From: Methylovorus glucosotrophus
Lineage (GTDB): Bacteria; Pseudomonadota; Gammaproteobacteria; Burkholderiales; Methylophilaceae
Length of the DNA: 64,000 bases
Direction: 5' to 3'
NCBI RefSeq assembly: GCF_009858335.1
Contig: NZ_VMSE01000001.1
Span: 1-64,000, forward strand
Below are positions 1-9,334 of this stretch, piece by piece. Numbering within the stretch: position 1 is the first letter of the stretch; every line of letters starts with the position of its first letter. Under the pieces are notes generated by a model. That model was not told the DNA's origin, made no database searches, and saw nothing but the letters and a program-made list of their open reading frames with translations. Made by a program: the position numbers and the translations under genes.

Positions 1-21
1 TCACACCTATCGATTGTTCAG

Positions 22-35
22 TTTGTTAAAGAGCA
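22..35 (-). promoter_or_regulatory. rRNA leader boxA antitermination site
   Basis: Read on the minus strand this is TGCTCTTTAACAAA, which matches the classic boxA element of bacterial rRNA leaders (TGCTCTTTAACA core). It lies downstream of four tandem minus-strand promoters, so transcription runs leftwards and the 16S gene should begin just beyond the left edge. Nus-factor binding at boxA is known for this element class; no 16S sequence is visible inside the window. Confidence 0.85.
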
Positions 36-86
36 GGTACTTCTTACTTCGCTTTCACTCATCAACGTTTCCGTTGAGAGGTGCGC

Positions 87-114
87 ATTATACAGACCGT
101 TTTAATTCAGTCAA
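87..114 (-). promoter_or_regulatory. rRNA operon promoter 1 (most downstream)
   Basis: On the minus strand there is TTGACT (109-114), a 16-bp spacer and a perfect TATAAT (87-92), followed by a GCGC discriminator. The GC-rich discriminator is typical of growth-rate and ppGpp controlled rRNA promoters. It is the copy closest to boxA. Confidence 0.85.
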
Positions 115-169
115 GAGAAATTTTGCTGCTAACTTCTCTGCACACCGCGTTGTTACTAGCGAGCCGCGC

Positions 170-197
170 ATTATACAGACCGTTTTTACTTGGTCAA
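170..197 (-). promoter_or_regulatory. rRNA operon promoter 2
   Basis: On the minus strand TTGACC (192-197), a 16-bp spacer and TATAAT (170-175), followed by GCGCGGCTCGC. The block is nearly the same as promoters 1 and 3, which suggests that the array arose by duplication of an 83-91 bp unit. Confidence 0.87.
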
Positions 198-260
198 GCG
201 AAACATAAAATCTTTTGTTTCGCCCTGTTTTGCACTGCCGCTTTCTCAAGCGAGCCGCGC

Positions 261-288
261 ATTTTACAGACCAAATTTATTTGGTCAA
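261..288 (-). promoter_or_regulatory. rRNA operon promoter 3
   Basis: On the minus strand TTGACC (283-288), a 16-bp spacer and TAAAAT (261-266), with the same GCGCGGCTCG discriminator as promoter 2. The -10 differs from consensus at one base. Confidence 0.83.
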
Positions 289-345
289 GGGAAATTTTCT
301 ACTGCTTGATTTCCTGCCCGACGTCGCCGTTGAAGCGAGCCGCGC

Positions 346-373
346 ATTCTACGGATTGGCCGAATGACGTCAA
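346..373 (-). promoter_or_regulatory. rRNA operon promoter 4 (most upstream) with A/T-rich UP region
   Basis: On the minus strand TTGACG (368-373), a 16-bp spacer and TAGAAT (346-351), then the shared GCGCGGCTCGC discriminator. Upstream, about 382-404, is an A/T-rich stretch of the kind bound by RNA polymerase alpha subunits (UP element). The tyrS stop codon is only 34 bp upstream of the -35, and I see no clear terminator between them, so tyrS transcripts may read into the rRNA operon. Confidence 0.75.
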
Positions 374-407
374 TACCCAATCCGCGATTATTACAAATTA
401 TTTACAA

Positions 408-1610
408 TTAACCGCGATTGATAGTAATGCGGGCAAATTTGCGCTTACCAACCTGCGCCACTACTGTTACGCCAGCCGCCAGTTGCAGAGCCTTATCTTC
501 AACCTTCTCAGTATCCAGCTTAACGCCGCCTTGCTCTATCATGCGCAACGCCTCGGAGGTGCTTGCGACCAACCCGGCCTGCTTCAGCAAGGCGGCAATA
601 CCTATCTGATCCTGAGCCAGTGCGATACTTACCTCAGGCACATCGTCCGGTATTCCACCTTTGGAGCGCAGGGAGAAATCTGCCAGCGCCTGCTCTGCAG
701 CTTCGGCAGAATGGAAACGGGTGACCAGCTCCTGGGCAAACCTTACCTTTATATTGCGAGGATTTTCACCCGCCTCTACCGATTGCTTCCAGGATGCAAT
801 GGTTTCCATGGACTCAAACGACAGCAACTCTATATAACGCCACATCAAAGTATCGGATATGGACATCAATTTACTGAAGATGTCGTTTGCTGGTTCCGCT
901 ATACCTATATAGTTACCGAGCGACTTGGACATCTTATTGACGCCATCAAGCCCTTCCAGCAAAGGCATGGTCAACACGCATTGCGGCGATTGGCCATAAT
1001 GCTTTTGCAATTCACGCCCCATTAGCAGGTTGAATTTCTGATCCGTACCGCCGAGCTCCAGATCCGCTTTCAGCTCCACGGAGTCATATCCCTGCAATAA
1101 AGGATAGAGGAATTCATGAATAGCGATAGGCTGATTATTTTTATATCGCTTGCTGAAATCATCGCGCTCCAGCATGCGGGCGACAGTATGTGTCGCCGCC
1201 AGCTTTAACATGCCGGCAGCCCCTAGCTGACTGATCCAGGCAGAGTTAAAAACTACTTCCGTTTGCTCAGGCTTTAATATCTTGAAAACCTGGGCTTCAT
1301 ACGATTTGGCATTTTCCTGAACCTGCTCAGCCGTCAGCGGTGGCCGAGTAGCACTCTTGCCGGTTGGGTCGCCGATCATTCCGGTGAAATCGCCTATCAA
1401 AAAGAGCACGTGATGCCCAAGCTCTTGCAACTGACGCAATTTGTTGAGCAATACAGTATGCCCCAGATGCAAATCAGGCGCGGTGGGATCAAAACCGGCC
1501 TTGACGCGCAAAGGTCGGCCCAGCTTGAGCTTTTCTACCAGCTCTTGCTCAATCAGCAGTTCATCGCATCCGCGCTTGATCAGCGCCAAATCTTCATTTA
1601 AAGCACGCAT
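408..1610 (-). CDS. tyrS: Tyrosyl-tRNA synthetase
   Basis: A 400-residue class I aminoacyl-tRNA synthetase that charges tRNA-Tyr with tyrosine in the cytoplasm. The HIGH-type motif is HLGH at residues 48-51, within the stretch [15 protein letters not shown], and the KMSKS motif is intact near residue 230 ([10 protein letters not shown]). The C-terminal part (about 335-400) looks like an S4 RNA-binding domain. Length is usual for the bacterial TyrZ-like branch. It is transcribed divergently from the M23 peptidase gene, with 97 bp between the two starts, and it sits immediately upstream of the rRNA promoter array. Confidence 0.96.
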   Translation of the reverse strand: MRALNEDLALIKRGCDELLIEQELVEKLKLGRPLRVKAGFDPTAPDLHLGHTVLLNKLRQLQELGHHVLFLIGDFTGMIGDPTGKSATRPPLTAEQVQENAKSYEAQVFKILKPEQTEVVFNSAWISQLGAAGMLKLAATHTVARMLERDDFSKRYKNNQPIAIHEFLYPLLQGYDSVELKADLELGGTDQKFNLLMGRELQKHYGQSPQCVLTMPLLEGLDGVNKMSKSLGNYIGIAEPANDIFSKLMSISDTLMWRYIELLSFESMETIASWKQSVEAGENPRNIKVRFAQELVTRFHSAEAAEQALADFSLRSKGGIPDDVPEVSIALAQDQIGIAALLKQAGLVASTSEALRMIEQGGVKLDTEKVEDKALQLAAGVTVVAQVGKRKFARITINRG

Positions 1611-1707
1611 TCTTTGTTATCTTTCATGCCTCTGGCATTTTGCCTTCACCAGGAATAGGTTTTCTGTTAGCATCCCCTATCCCTATCATGTATTTGAGGT
1701 AGCTCCA

Positions 1708-3054
1708 GTGCAGCGAAGCGAACCTAGTTCCAAACCCGGCATTTTATCGCAAAACCGCAGATTTAAAGAACGAAAGCTACGCCTCCGCTGGTTATTGGCC
1801 TTTTCAAGCCTTCCTCTATTCGGCATTTTCACGGCATTCGGTATTGCGCCACAGACTTCGGTTCAAGACATCAACATCCATACCGTGGTCGAAAATATTG
1901 AGCTTCCCGAGACAATTGCGCCGATGGTGCAAGTGGATGCGCAAAATAGTTCGTTCTGGCAAGCAGACCAGATCCGGCGCGACGATACCCTCGCCAGCTT
2001 GCTTTCTCGGCTCAATATCACGAATGATGATGCCATTGAATTCCTCAAGCGCAACCCTGATGCCAGAGCATTGGCAACACAACTACGCCCAGGCAGATCC
2101 ATTCAGGCACAAACCAATCAGGATGGTCAGCTATTAAAGCTGCAATACCAGACTGACAACAACTCTACCCTGCATGTAGAACTAACCGCGAACGGCTATG
2201 AAGCTCATGTCGCTGAAACAGTGATGGAAACTCATCCTGTCCTGAAATCTGCAGAAATCAAAAGCTCGCTTTTCGGCGCTACCGATGAAGCGGGCATTCC
2301 TGATGCGATTGCCATACAACTGGCCGAGATATTTTCTTCGGATATCGATTTTCATAGCGATCTCCGCCGTGGGGACCGCTTTGTGGTCGTCTATGAAGCG
2401 AGCTATTGGAATGGGGAACTGGCCCGCACTGGCCAAGTACTGGCAGCCGAATTCATTAATGACGGCAAAACCTATCGTGCCGTCAGGTATCGCAACCCCG
2501 AAGGTCAAGTCAGTTATTACACGCCTGAAGGCAAAAGCCTGCACAAGTCTTTCCTGCGCTCTCCATTAGAGTTCAGCCGTATCAGTTCTGGTTTCAGCCT
2601 CGGTCGTTTCCATCCGATTCTGCAAAAAATGCGTGCGCATAAAGGCGTGGATTACGCCGCACCCATTGGGACTCGAGTCAAAGCCTCCGCCGATGCCGTC
2701 GTGGATTTTGTCGGTGTCAAAAGCGGGTACGGCAATGTTGTTGTGCTGCGCCATCAAAACGGCATCAGCACGGTATACGGGCACTTATCCCGATTTGCTG
2801 CGGGTTTGCATCGCGGTAGCAAAGTCAGTCAAGGGGACATCATTGCCTACGTGGGCATGACAGGCTTGGCCACTGGTCCGCATCTTCATTATGAGTTTCT
2901 GCTGAACGGCCAGCATCGCGATCCGCTCACCGTGGCCTTGCCTAACGCTGTTCCGATTGCGCCAAAATACAAAGCTGACTTTCTGGCCAACAGCAGCAAG
3001 CTGGTTGCCCAGTTACAGCTGCTGATCAGCAGCAACCTTGCCTCTCTCGAGTAA
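1708..3054 (+). CDS. M23 family metallopeptidase (MepM-like peptidoglycan endopeptidase)
   Basis: A membrane-anchored or exported peptidoglycan endopeptidase, 448 residues from the chosen start. GTG at 1708 has a GAGG ribosome site 8 bp upstream; the frame stays open further upstream but overlaps tyrS. A hydrophobic segment (RWLLAFSSLPLFGIFTAFGI) near the N-terminus is a signal anchor. The middle part resembles the OapA/LysM-like region of MepM proteins. The C-terminal LytM domain carries the zinc ligands in HKGVDYAAP (HxxxD) and GPHLHYEF (HxH). It cleaves peptide cross-links in this family. anmK follows on the same strand, so the pair may serve wall remodelling and recycling. Confidence 0.88.
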   Translation: MQRSEPSSKPGILSQNRRFKERKLRLRWLLAFSSLPLFGIFTAFGIAPQTSVQDINIHTVVENIELPETIAPMVQVDAQNSSFWQADQIRRDDTLASLLSRLNITNDDAIEFLKRNPDARALATQLRPGRSIQAQTNQDGQLLKLQYQTDNNSTLHVELTANGYEAHVAETVMETHPVLKSAEIKSSLFGATDEAGIPDAIAIQLAEIFSSDIDFHSDLRRGDRFVVVYEASYWNGELARTGQVLAAEFINDGKTYRAVRYRNPEGQVSYYTPEGKSLHKSFLRSPLEFSRISSGFSLGRFHPILQKMRAHKGVDYAAPIGTRVKASADAVVDFVGVKSGYGNVVVLRHQNGISTVYGHLSRFAAGLHRGSKVSQGDIIAYVGMTGLATGPHLHYEFLLNGQHRDPLTVALPNAVPIAPKYKADFLANSSKLVAQLQLLISSNLASLE

Positions 3055-3081
3055 TCCTTTCCATGGACTGCCATCTCACAG

Positions 3082-3110
3082 GCTCAGGTGAATATCGTAT
3101 TCACTTGAGC
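3082..3110 (+). other. 13-bp stem hairpin just upstream of anmK
   Basis: GCTCAGGTGAATA (3082-3094), loop TCG, then TATTCACTTGAGC (3098-3110); all 13 positions pair if one G-U is allowed. There is no T-run after it, and the anmK start is only 13 bp downstream. It could be a weak terminator for the peptidase gene or an mRNA structure that affects anmK translation. Confidence 0.5.
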
Positions 3111-3123
3111 ATCGTCTAGTTCT

Positions 3124-4218
3124 ATGTCAACCGAGCTTTATATCGGCATGATGTCCGGCACCAGCATGGACGGCGTCGATGCGGTTATTGCGGAATTGGA
3201 CGGGCATAGCTGCCATGTACGCCACACCTATTCCATTCCTTATTCTGCCGAGTTACGTGCTGCATTGCTGGATTTGCACACGCCCGCCCATAATGAGCTT
3301 GAGCTGGCCGCAAGCGCAGCCAATCAGCTAGCCCATCTTTACGCCGAGACAGTACGTGCCCTGCTGGCAAGTGCGTATGTTGATAAATCGCGTATCCGCG
3401 CCATTGGCTGTCACGGTCAAACCATTCGCCATCGCCCGGAGTTGGGTTTTACGCTGCAACTGGGCAATGCGGCATTGCTGGCTGAGTTACTCGACATGAC
3501 AGTCATCGCGGACTTTCGGAGCCGTGATGTTGCCGCAGGCGGCCAGGGAGCACCGCTGGTGCCCGCCTTTCATCAGGCTGTATTTGCTCACCCACAAGCG
3601 AATCGCGCCGTCATCAATATCGGTGGGATTGCCAATATCACAGACTTGCCAAGCGCAGGCGAGGTCAGGGGCTTTGACTCCGGGCCCGGCAATATGCTGA
3701 TGGATGCCTGGACAGAGAAACATCTGGGCGAGCGATATGATGCAGGGGGCCGATGGGCCGCAACGGGCACGGTGATCGAAAAATTGCTCCAGCAATGGCT
3801 GCAATATCCCTATTTTAGTGCATCCCCGCCCAAAAGCACGGGCAGGGACAGCTTCAATATGACCTGGCTGGGGCAACATCTGGAAGATGCATATGCACCT
3901 GAAGATGTGCAGCGCACCTTGCTTGAGCTGACTGCGAGGAGCATTGCCAATGCCATCAACGACTTTTGCGACAATGTGGACGAGGCTTATATATGTGGCG
4001 GCGGGGCGCACAACACCCTGCTACTGGAACGCTTGCAGGAGCTGCTGCCAGCGATCAAGATCCGCTTAAGCGATAGCTTGGGGATAGGCGTAAATTGGGT
4101 GGAGGCGGCAGCCTTTGCATGGCTGGCTCAACAATGCATGGAAGGCAAACCTGCCAACCTGCCAGCAGTTACCGGCGCCAAAGGGCCGCGTATTCTGGGC
4201 GCGATTTATGCTAGGTAA
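3124..4218 (+). CDS. anmK: Anhydro-N-acetylmuramic acid kinase
   Basis: Phosphorylates and opens 1,6-anhydro-MurNAc to MurNAc-6-phosphate during peptidoglycan recycling. The 364-residue protein starts with the family signature IGMMSGTSMDGVDAV (ATP-binding site) and has GPGNMLMDAW and CGGGAHN motifs typical of AnmK. Length matches the family. No convincing Shine-Dalgarno precedes ATG 3124, and a strong hairpin lies 13 bp upstream, so translation may be structure-dependent or coupled. It follows the M23 peptidase gene at a distance of 69 bp. Confidence 0.95.
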   Translation: MSTELYIGMMSGTSMDGVDAVIAELDGHSCHVRHTYSIPYSAELRAALLDLHTPAHNELELAASAANQLAHLYAETVRALLASAYVDKSRIRAIGCHGQTIRHRPELGFTLQLGNAALLAELLDMTVIADFRSRDVAAGGQGAPLVPAFHQAVFAHPQANRAVINIGGIANITDLPSAGEVRGFDSGPGNMLMDAWTEKHLGERYDAGGRWAATGTVIEKLLQQWLQYPYFSASPPKSTGRDSFNMTWLGQHLEDAYAPEDVQRTLLELTARSIANAINDFCDNVDEAYICGGGAHNTLLLERLQELLPAIKIRLSDSLGIGVNWVEAAAFAWLAQQCMEGKPANLPAVTGAKGPRILGAIYAR

Positions 4219-4254
4219 TTTGGCATTCACCGCCGCATTCACTAAAATACAAAA

Positions 4255-5556
4255 ATGACTATGACAAAGCCCACCAAAGTAACACTCACTTTTGACAATG
4301 GCGCCCCTCCCATTGAATTGCCTGTCGTTTCAGGCAACTTGGGTAGCGACGTCATTGATATTCGTAATCTCGGCAAGCACGGCGTATTTACTTACGACCC
4401 TGGCTTTTTATCGACAGCCTCTTGCAGCTCAAATATCACCTTTATTGATGGCGACGAAGGCCTGCTCTACTATCGCGGCTATCCCATTGAGCAATTGGCC
4501 AAGAATTGCGACTTCCTTGAAGTCTCGTATTTGCTCATGCACGGGGAATTGCCCGATGCCACGCAGAAAAAATCGTTTACTGACAGCATTGCGCAGCACA
4601 CCATGCTGCACGATCAGCTGACCAACGTTTTCCGTGGATTCCGCCGCGATGCTCATCCCATGGCTGTCATGGTAGGCGTCGTGGGGTCCATGTCCGCGTT
4701 TTATCATGACGCCATGGATGTCAAGGATCCACAGAGCCGCAAAATATCCGCCTATCGCCTGCTCTCCAAAGTGCCGACCATCGCTGCCTGGAGCTACAAA
4801 TACAATATAGGCGAACCGTTCATGTATCCGCAGAACCGGTTCAATTTTGCGGAAAACTTCATGCACATGATGTTTGCGACGCCGTGTGAAACGTATGAAC
4901 CGAATCCGATTCTGGCAAAAGCCTTTGATCGCATCCTGATTCTGCATGCGGATCATGAACAGAACGCCTCAACCTCCACAGTGCGCCTGGCAGGCTCCAG
5001 CGGTGCCAATCCATTCGCCTGTATTGCCGCAGGGATTGCGTCGCTCTGGGGCCCTGCGCATGGCGGTGCAAACGAAGCCACCCTGAACATGCTGGAAGAA
5101 ATTGGCGATGTGAGCCGCATAGGCGAATTCATCAAGCGCGCCAAGGATAAATCGGATTCTTTCAGACTCATGGGTTTTGGGCATCGCGTCTATCGCAATA
5201 TGGACCCACGTGCGGCCATCATGCGTGAAACCTGTCACCAGGTGCTGGATGAACTCGGCTTGCATGATGATCCAATGTTCAAGCTGGCACTCAAGCTGGA
5301 GCAAATTGCGCTGGAAGATGAGTATTTTGTCAGCCGTCGACTTTACCCGAATGTCGACTTCTATTCCGGTATCGTCATGCGCGCCATGGGCATTCCAAAT
5401 TCCATGTTCACCGCAATTTTTGCCCTTGCCCGCACCGCTGGCTGGGTATCACAGTGGAACGAGATGATGTCGGATCCGGAAGCCAAGATCGGTCGACCAC
5501 GTCAACTTTACACAGGCTCAACCCGTCGCGATTTTGTGCCGATTGATCAGCGATAA
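4255..5556 (+). CDS. gltA: Citrate synthase
   Basis: Condenses acetyl-CoA and oxaloacetate to citrate, the entry step of the TCA cycle. The 433-residue protein has the hexameric type II layout, with an N-terminal beta domain ([14 protein letters not shown]). It carries the catalytic histidine regions [10 protein letters not shown] and [14 protein letters not shown], and the catalytic aspartate in [12 protein letters not shown] 4255 and ATG 4261 are both possible starts. The gene stands alone between anmK and a bidirectional terminator. With mqo at the right edge, it shows that TCA reactions are encoded in this apparent methylotroph. Confidence 0.95.
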   Translation: MTMTKPTKVTLTFDNGAPPIELPVVSGNLGSDVIDIRNLGKHGVFTYDPGFLSTASCSSNITFIDGDEGLLYYRGYPIEQLAKNCDFLEVSYLLMHGELPDATQKKSFTDSIAQHTMLHDQLTNVFRGFRRDAHPMAVMVGVVGSMSAFYHDAMDVKDPQSRKISAYRLLSKVPTIAAWSYKYNIGEPFMYPQNRFNFAENFMHMMFATPCETYEPNPILAKAFDRILILHADHEQNASTSTVRLAGSSGANPFACIAAGIASLWGPAHGGANEATLNMLEEIGDVSRIGEFIKRAKDKSDSFRLMGFGHRVYRNMDPRAAIMRETCHQVLDELGLHDDPMFKLALKLEQIALEDEYFVSRRLYPNVDFYSGIVMRAMGIPNSMFTAIFALARTAGWVSQWNEMMSDPEAKIGRPRQLYTGSTRRDFVPIDQR

Positions 5557-5574
5557 CTGGATGTAGCACCAAAT

Positions 5575-5602
5575 AAAAAAGGAGCCATAGGCTCCTTTTT
5601 TA
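5575..5602. terminator. Bidirectional rho-independent terminator (gltA / erpA)
   Basis: GGAGCC-ATA-GGCTCC (5581-5595) is flanked by six A on the left and seven T on the right, so it works in both directions for the converging gltA and erpA transcripts. Confidence 0.9.
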
Positions 5603-5611
5603 TTGATTGAA

Positions 5612-5642
5612 ATTAACCGACCCGTTTCGGGGCCCGGTTAAT
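5612..5642 (-). terminator. Hairpin after erpA
   Basis: ATTAACCG (5612-5619) pairs with CGGTTAAT (5635-5642), and an inner CCCG/CGGG pair tightens the stem. It lies 10 bp beyond the erpA stop. There is no clean T-run, so it may only support the stronger terminator at 5575-5602. Confidence 0.45.
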
Positions 5643-5652
5643 CCACGTTCAT

Positions 5653-6003
5653 TTATACCGAGAAAGACGAACCGCAACCACACGTCGTCGTCGCATTCGG
5701 ATTGCGAATCACAAACTGTGAACCCTGCAGGCTATCCTGATAATCGATCTCGGCACCTGTCAGATATTGCAGGCTCATCGGGTCGATCAGCAGTGTCACG
5801 GTATCTTTCTGCACCTGGGTGTCGTCTTCGTTCACCGTATCTTCAAAAGTAAAGCCATACTGGAAACCGGAGCAGCCGCCACCGCTAACAAAAACGCGCA
5901 GTTTGAGGTCAGGCGAGCCTTCCTCTTCAATCAATTCCTTTACTTTCTTGGCAGCGTTGTCCGTAAAGACCAAAGGGCTTGGCATTTCAGTAATCGCGTT
6001 CAT
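5653..6003 (-). CDS. erpA: Iron-sulfur cluster insertion protein ErpA
   Basis: A 116-residue A-type Fe-S carrier that delivers clusters to apoproteins. The three conserved cysteines are present in [11 protein letters not shown] and in CGCGSSF at the C-terminus. The length and the start [17 protein letters not shown] fit the ErpA branch rather than IscA or SufA, which I judge from the N-terminal part. It is the last gene of a minus-strand group argC, coiled-coil protein, bactofilin, erpA. Confidence 0.92.
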   Translation of the reverse strand: MNAITEMPSPLVFTDNAAKKVKELIEEEGSPDLKLRVFVSGGGCSGFQYGFTFEDTVNEDDTQVQKDTVTLLIDPMSLQYLTGAEIDYQDSLQGSQFVIRNPNATTTCGCGSSFSV

Positions 6004-6059
6004 TTTTCACACTCCTTAAATTCTTAATAAAATCATTATCCTGCGGACTTGATAGCAGG

Positions 6060-6467
6060 TCAATCTTCCAGCGTTTTATTATCCTTCGCAGGGGACTCTT
6101 TATCGTCACCCAGGTAAACAAGCTTTCCTTCAATGACAGCGCCCGTATGCATTTCCAGCGTTTGATAATGCACATCTCCGACAATGCGTGATTTGCTCTG
6201 CAACTCAAGATAATGACTGGCACGAACCGGGCCGTTCACATTGCCATTCAGTACCGCATGCGCAACCTTGATGGCCCCATCGATACTGCCATGCTCGCTT
6301 AATACCAAGGTACAGGCACTGGCCTCTGCTTCCGTCACATCACCTTTGATTTTTCCATCAACCCGCAGCCCTCCATTGAATCTGACATTACCCTCGATGC
6401 TGGACTCTACGCCGATCAAGGTATCAATGCGGCTTTGCGGCTTATTCTTGTTTCTGGAAAACATCAT
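6060..6467 (-). CDS. Bactofilin family cytoskeletal protein
   Basis: A 135-residue bactofilin (polymer-forming CcmA/BacM family). The central right-handed beta-helix shows as repeated short strands with glycine and valine (IEGNVRFNGGLRVDGKI, then IDGAIKVAHAVLNGNV and IVGDVHYQTLEM). The N-terminal tail (FSRNKNKPQSRID) and the charged C-terminal tail are short, as usual. Such proteins form filaments at the membrane and place peptidoglycan or polysaccharide enzymes. It lies 56 bp upstream of erpA and 24 bp downstream of the coiled-coil protein gene. Confidence 0.88.
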   Translation of the reverse strand: MMFSRNKNKPQSRIDTLIGVESSIEGNVRFNGGLRVDGKIKGDVTEAEASACTLVLSEHGSIDGAIKVAHAVLNGNVNGPVRASHYLELQSKSRIVGDVHYQTLEMHTGAVIEGKLVYLGDDKESPAKDNKTLED

Positions 6468-6491
6468 GACCCTTTCATGGTTGAGTATTCG

Positions 6492-7205
6492 CTACTGAGC
6501 AGGAATCTCTACCTTTTCACTTATATTGGCACGGGTTGCCCCTTTTTCAACAAATTCCAGCAATAAATATCCAGATTTGACATTGGCGGGCAAAGAAAAT
6601 TTACCGTCCACCTGTTGATAATATTTAAAACTCAGATTTTGTTTCAGATTGGGGTTGCCCTGTAGCGAAATAGCCTGAGGTTCCACTCCACCTGCCGGCG
6701 CTCCATATAACGTCAACGTCAGGCTACCGTCGACAACTTTATCATGGTTGCCTGCCTGCATCAGCAGAATGTGGTAATCATAATCCCCATTGCCCAGCGC
6801 TTTATTCACCTTGAAGGTATGAAGACGTATCTCCCGTAAAGCCTTGCGTTCACTGAAGATATTTTGATAAAAGCCAATATCTTCCTTGAGCCGCATACTC
6901 TCTGCCTGCACGCTATCCAGCTCTCGTGACAAGTTGGCTTGGGCTGCCCGCTCCACCTGCAATTGGCGCTCAGCCTGCACGAGCTTGAACTGCATAACCT
7001 GGTTTCGCGCATCCACATCTGCCAATTTTTGATGTATGCCACGGACTTGGCTCCCGGCAAATTGTACATAGGCCGCACCATAGCCCACAACAAGGGCAAC
7101 AAGCGCCGTCAAAGGCAACCAATACCAGGCCAGATGCGCACGCACAGCAACACGATGCGCAGTCGCACCGAAGTGTCGCCGTAGCTTGCGTTTGACAGAT
7201 CGCAT
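6492..7205 (-). CDS. Single-pass membrane protein with coiled coil (DUF6776-like)
   Basis: Function unknown. The 237-residue protein has a basic N-terminus, one membrane segment at about residues 29-50 (WYWLPLTALVALVVGYGAAY), a coiled coil at about 55-115 rich in Q, E, L and R, and a C-terminal beta-rich domain. The layout fits a group of proteobacterial proteins that I recall as DUF6776; the family name is from memory. It is 2 bp downstream of argC and upstream of the bactofilin gene, so it may be a membrane partner of the bactofilin filament (inference). Confidence 0.7.
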   Translation of the reverse strand: MRSVKRKLRRHFGATAHRVAVRAHLAWYWLPLTALVALVVGYGAAYVQFAGSQVRGIHQKLADVDARNQVMQFKLVQAERQLQVERAAQANLSRELDSVQAESMRLKEDIGFYQNIFSERKALREIRLHTFKVNKALGNGDYDYHILLMQAGNHDKVVDGSLTLTLYGAPAGGVEPQAISLQGNPNLKQNLSFKYYQQVDGKFSLPANVKSGYLLLEFVEKGATRANISEKVEIPAQ

Positions 7206-7207
7206 TG

Positions 7208-8248
7208 TTAAGGCAGCAAGGGCACGATTTCCAGCCCTGCATTCTCAGCAAAGCCGAACATGATGTTCATATTTTGCACAGCCTGCCCGGCAGCCCCCTT
7301 GACCAGGTTATCGATAACCGACAATACGACAACCGTGTCGCCACCTTGTGGCCTATGCACAGCAATACGGCATTGGTTGGAACCTCTCACCGAGCGCGTC
7401 TCAGGATGCGCCCCCTTGGGCAGCACGTCTACAAAACGCTCATTAGCGTAGCGTTGTTCAAATAAAGCCTGCAAATCAGCCTCTTTATTCAGCCGGCCAT
7501 ACAGAGTGGCGTGAATACCCCGAATCAACGGCGTCAAATGCGGTACAAAGGTTAAGCCCACTGGCTTGCCTGCCATATGGGTCAGGCCTTGACTGATTTC
7601 CGGCAAATGGCGATGCCCTGCTACACCATACGCCTTGAAATTGTCTCCAGCTTCAGCAAACAGAATATGCGTTTCCGCCTTGCGGCCAGCGCCACTCACC
7701 CCGGACTTGGCATCTGCAATCAAGTATTGAGGATCAATCAGCCCCGCTTCGAGAAGCGGCATAAACCCAAGCTGCACCGCCGTGGGATAGCATCCTGGAT
7801 TTGCCACCAGCTGCGCAGCCTTGATTTGTTCACGATTCATTTCCGGCAAGCCATATACCGCCTGTGACAAAAGCTCCGGACAGGCATGGGTCATGCCATA
7901 CCATTTTTCCCAGGTAGCCACATCCTGAATGCGGAAGTCAGCTGCCAAGTCGATAATCCGCACCCCCGCTGCCAGCAACTCTCTGGTCTGCTGCATGGCA
8001 ATACCATTAGGCGTGGCAAAAAAGACCAGGTCACAGCTGGCCAAGTCTGATTTGGCCGGATCACTAAAGCTCAAGTCGATATAGCCGCGCAAGCTGGGAA
8101 ACATGTCTGCCACGGGCAAACCAGCTTCGCCACGCGACGTAATCACACTCAACTCCACCGATGGGTGGATCGCCAGTATTCTTAGCAACTCAACACCGGT
8201 ATAGCCAGTGCCGCCTACAATACCTACCTTGATTTTAGATGTTTGCAT
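7208..8248 (-). CDS. argC: N-acetyl-gamma-glutamyl-phosphate reductase
   Basis: Third step of arginine synthesis: NADPH-dependent reduction of N-acetylglutamyl phosphate. The 346-residue protein has the nucleotide-binding start [16 protein letters not shown] and the active-site cysteine in [14 protein letters not shown]. Length is that of the long ArgC type. It heads a minus-strand group with the coiled-coil, bactofilin and erpA genes, and is set off from rpsI by two hairpins. argH lies far away at 32347-33759, so the arginine genes are scattered. Confidence 0.95.
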   Translation of the reverse strand: MQTSKIKVGIVGGTGYTGVELLRILAIHPSVELSVITSRGEAGLPVADMFPSLRGYIDLSFSDPAKSDLASCDLVFFATPNGIAMQQTRELLAAGVRIIDLAADFRIQDVATWEKWYGMTHACPELLSQAVYGLPEMNREQIKAAQLVANPGCYPTAVQLGFMPLLEAGLIDPQYLIADAKSGVSGAGRKAETHILFAEAGDNFKAYGVAGHRHLPEISQGLTHMAGKPVGLTFVPHLTPLIRGIHATLYGRLNKEADLQALFEQRYANERFVDVLPKGAHPETRSVRGSNQCRIAVHRPQGGDTVVVLSVIDNLVKGAAGQAVQNMNIMFGFAENAGLEIVPLLP

Positions 8249-8260
8249 GATCTGATTTCT

Positions 8261-8287
8261 ATGAATAAAACGCCAGCTTAAGCTGGC
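8261..8287 (-). terminator. Terminator-like hairpin upstream of argC
   Basis: On the minus strand GCCAGC-TTAA-GCTGGC is followed by GTTTTATT. It is the second hairpin after rpsI and separates the ribosomal operon from argC. Confidence 0.65.
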
Positions 8288-8350
8288 TTTGTTGCGCTTA
8301 TGGTATCAAAGCTTACGGGGCTCACCTAACCGATTGAGTGTGCGAAAAGC

Positions 8351-8376
8351 AAAAAGCCGCACAAGTGCGGCTTTTT
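8351..8376 (-). terminator. Rho-independent terminator of rplM-rpsI
   Basis: A 12-bp stem, AAAAAGCCGCAC paired with GTGCGGCTTTTT around an AA loop, lies 22 bp after the rpsI stop. Its A and T arms make it effective in both directions. Confidence 0.9.
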
Positions 8377-8398
8377 GTACATGGTAAAGCAGTCCTGC

Positions 8399-8791
8399 TT
8401 AACGCTTGGAGAACTGTTTACGACGACGTGCTTTACGGAAGCCGACTTTCTTACGCTCAACTTCACGTGCATCGCGGGTAACGAAGCCTGCCTTGGACAG
8501 GGCGCTCTTCAGCGCTGCATCGTAATCTACCAGTGCACGGGTAATACCGTGGCGAACTGCACCAGCCTGACCGGACTCACCGCCGCCATCCACATTGACC
8601 ATGATGTCAAAGCTGGCAACGTTGTCGGTCAATTCCAGTGGTTGACGCACGATCATGCGTGAAGTCACGCGGGAGAAATACTGGTCAACAGGCTTGTCGT
8701 TAACAACGATATTGCCGCTGCCGGACTTAATGAAGACACGAGCTACCGAGCTTTTGCGGCGGCCAGTACCGTAGTTATATTTACCAATCAT
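8399..8791 (-). CDS. rpsI: 30S ribosomal protein S9
   Basis: A 130-residue S9 protein of the small ribosomal subunit. It has the conserved start [16 protein letters not shown] and the basic C-terminal tail ending in [11 protein letters not shown], which reaches towards the P-site tRNA in this family. It follows rplM by 9 bp in the universal rplM-rpsI pair. Confidence 0.97.
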   Translation of the reverse strand: MIGKYNYGTGRRKSSVARVFIKSGSGNIVVNDKPVDQYFSRVTSRMIVRQPLELTDNVASFDIMVNVDGGGESGQAGAVRHGITRALVDYDAALKSALSKAGFVTRDAREVERKKVGFRKARRRKQFSKR

Positions 8792-8800
8792 CGTTTATCC

Positions 8801-9241
8801 TTACGCTTGGCTTTGAATAGTCAAAGGTTGTGGCTGTTGTGCCGCGTGGTCATGCTTAGGACCAGCATATACCTTCAGCTTGCGGAACATGGCATAGCCC
8901 AGAGGACCCTTGGGCAGCATGCCCTTGACAGCCTTTTCCAGCGCGCGACCAGGAAAGCGGTCTTGCATCTTGGCAAAGGTCGTGGTGGAAATACCGCCTG
9001 GGTAACCAGAGTGGCGATGGTACAGCTTGTCGCCTGCCTTGTTGCCGGTTACTTTGATCTTGTCGGCGTTAACCACGACAATGTAATCGCCCGTATCCAC
9101 GTGCGGAGTGTAAATCGTTTTATGCTTGCCACGCAGACGGTGGGCAATCTCGCTGGCCAGTCGGCCCAGCACCAGATCCGTGGCATCTACCACGAACCAG
9201 TCGCGCTTTACTTCATGCGCTTTTGCAGAAAAGGTCTTCAT
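8801..9241 (-). CDS. rplM: 50S ribosomal protein L13
   Basis: A 146-residue L13 with the family hallmarks [16 protein letters not shown] and [18 protein letters not shown], and the HSGYPGG loop. It is the first gene of the rplM-rpsI operon and is preceded by a near-consensus promoter at 9279-9308. Confidence 0.97.
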   Translation of the reverse strand: MKTFSAKAHEVKRDWFVVDATDLVLGRLASEIAHRLRGKHKTIYTPHVDTGDYIVVVNADKIKVTGNKAGDKLYHRHSGYPGGISTTTFAKMQDRFPGRALEKAVKGMLPKGPLGYAMFRKLKVYAGPKHDHAAQQPQPLTIQSQA

Positions 9242-9278
9242 CGGACAACCATTAATCGCTGAAAAAATTAAGAGGCGG

Positions 9279-9308
9279 ATTTTATGTCACGCAAGTAACG
9301 CTTGTCAA
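9279..9308 (-). promoter_or_regulatory. Sigma-70 promoter of rplM-rpsI
   Basis: On the minus strand a perfect TTGACA (9303-9308), an 18-bp spacer and TAAAAT (9279-9284). The GC-rich discriminator CCGCC fits stringent control of ribosomal genes. The transcript would have a leader of about 30 bases. Confidence 0.8.
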
Positions 9309-9334
9309 ACGATATATTGCGTTTGCTAGCGGTT

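Noticed and set aside
1-21. Start of 16S rRNA inside the window
   Set aside because: The sequence at the left edge is leader beyond boxA; the usual 16S start (AGAGTTTGAT) is not present.
81-1025. Plus-strand open frame of 314 codons over the rRNA leader and the 3' end of tyrS
   Set aside because: It crosses clear rRNA promoters and runs antisense to tyrS; the peptide shows no family.
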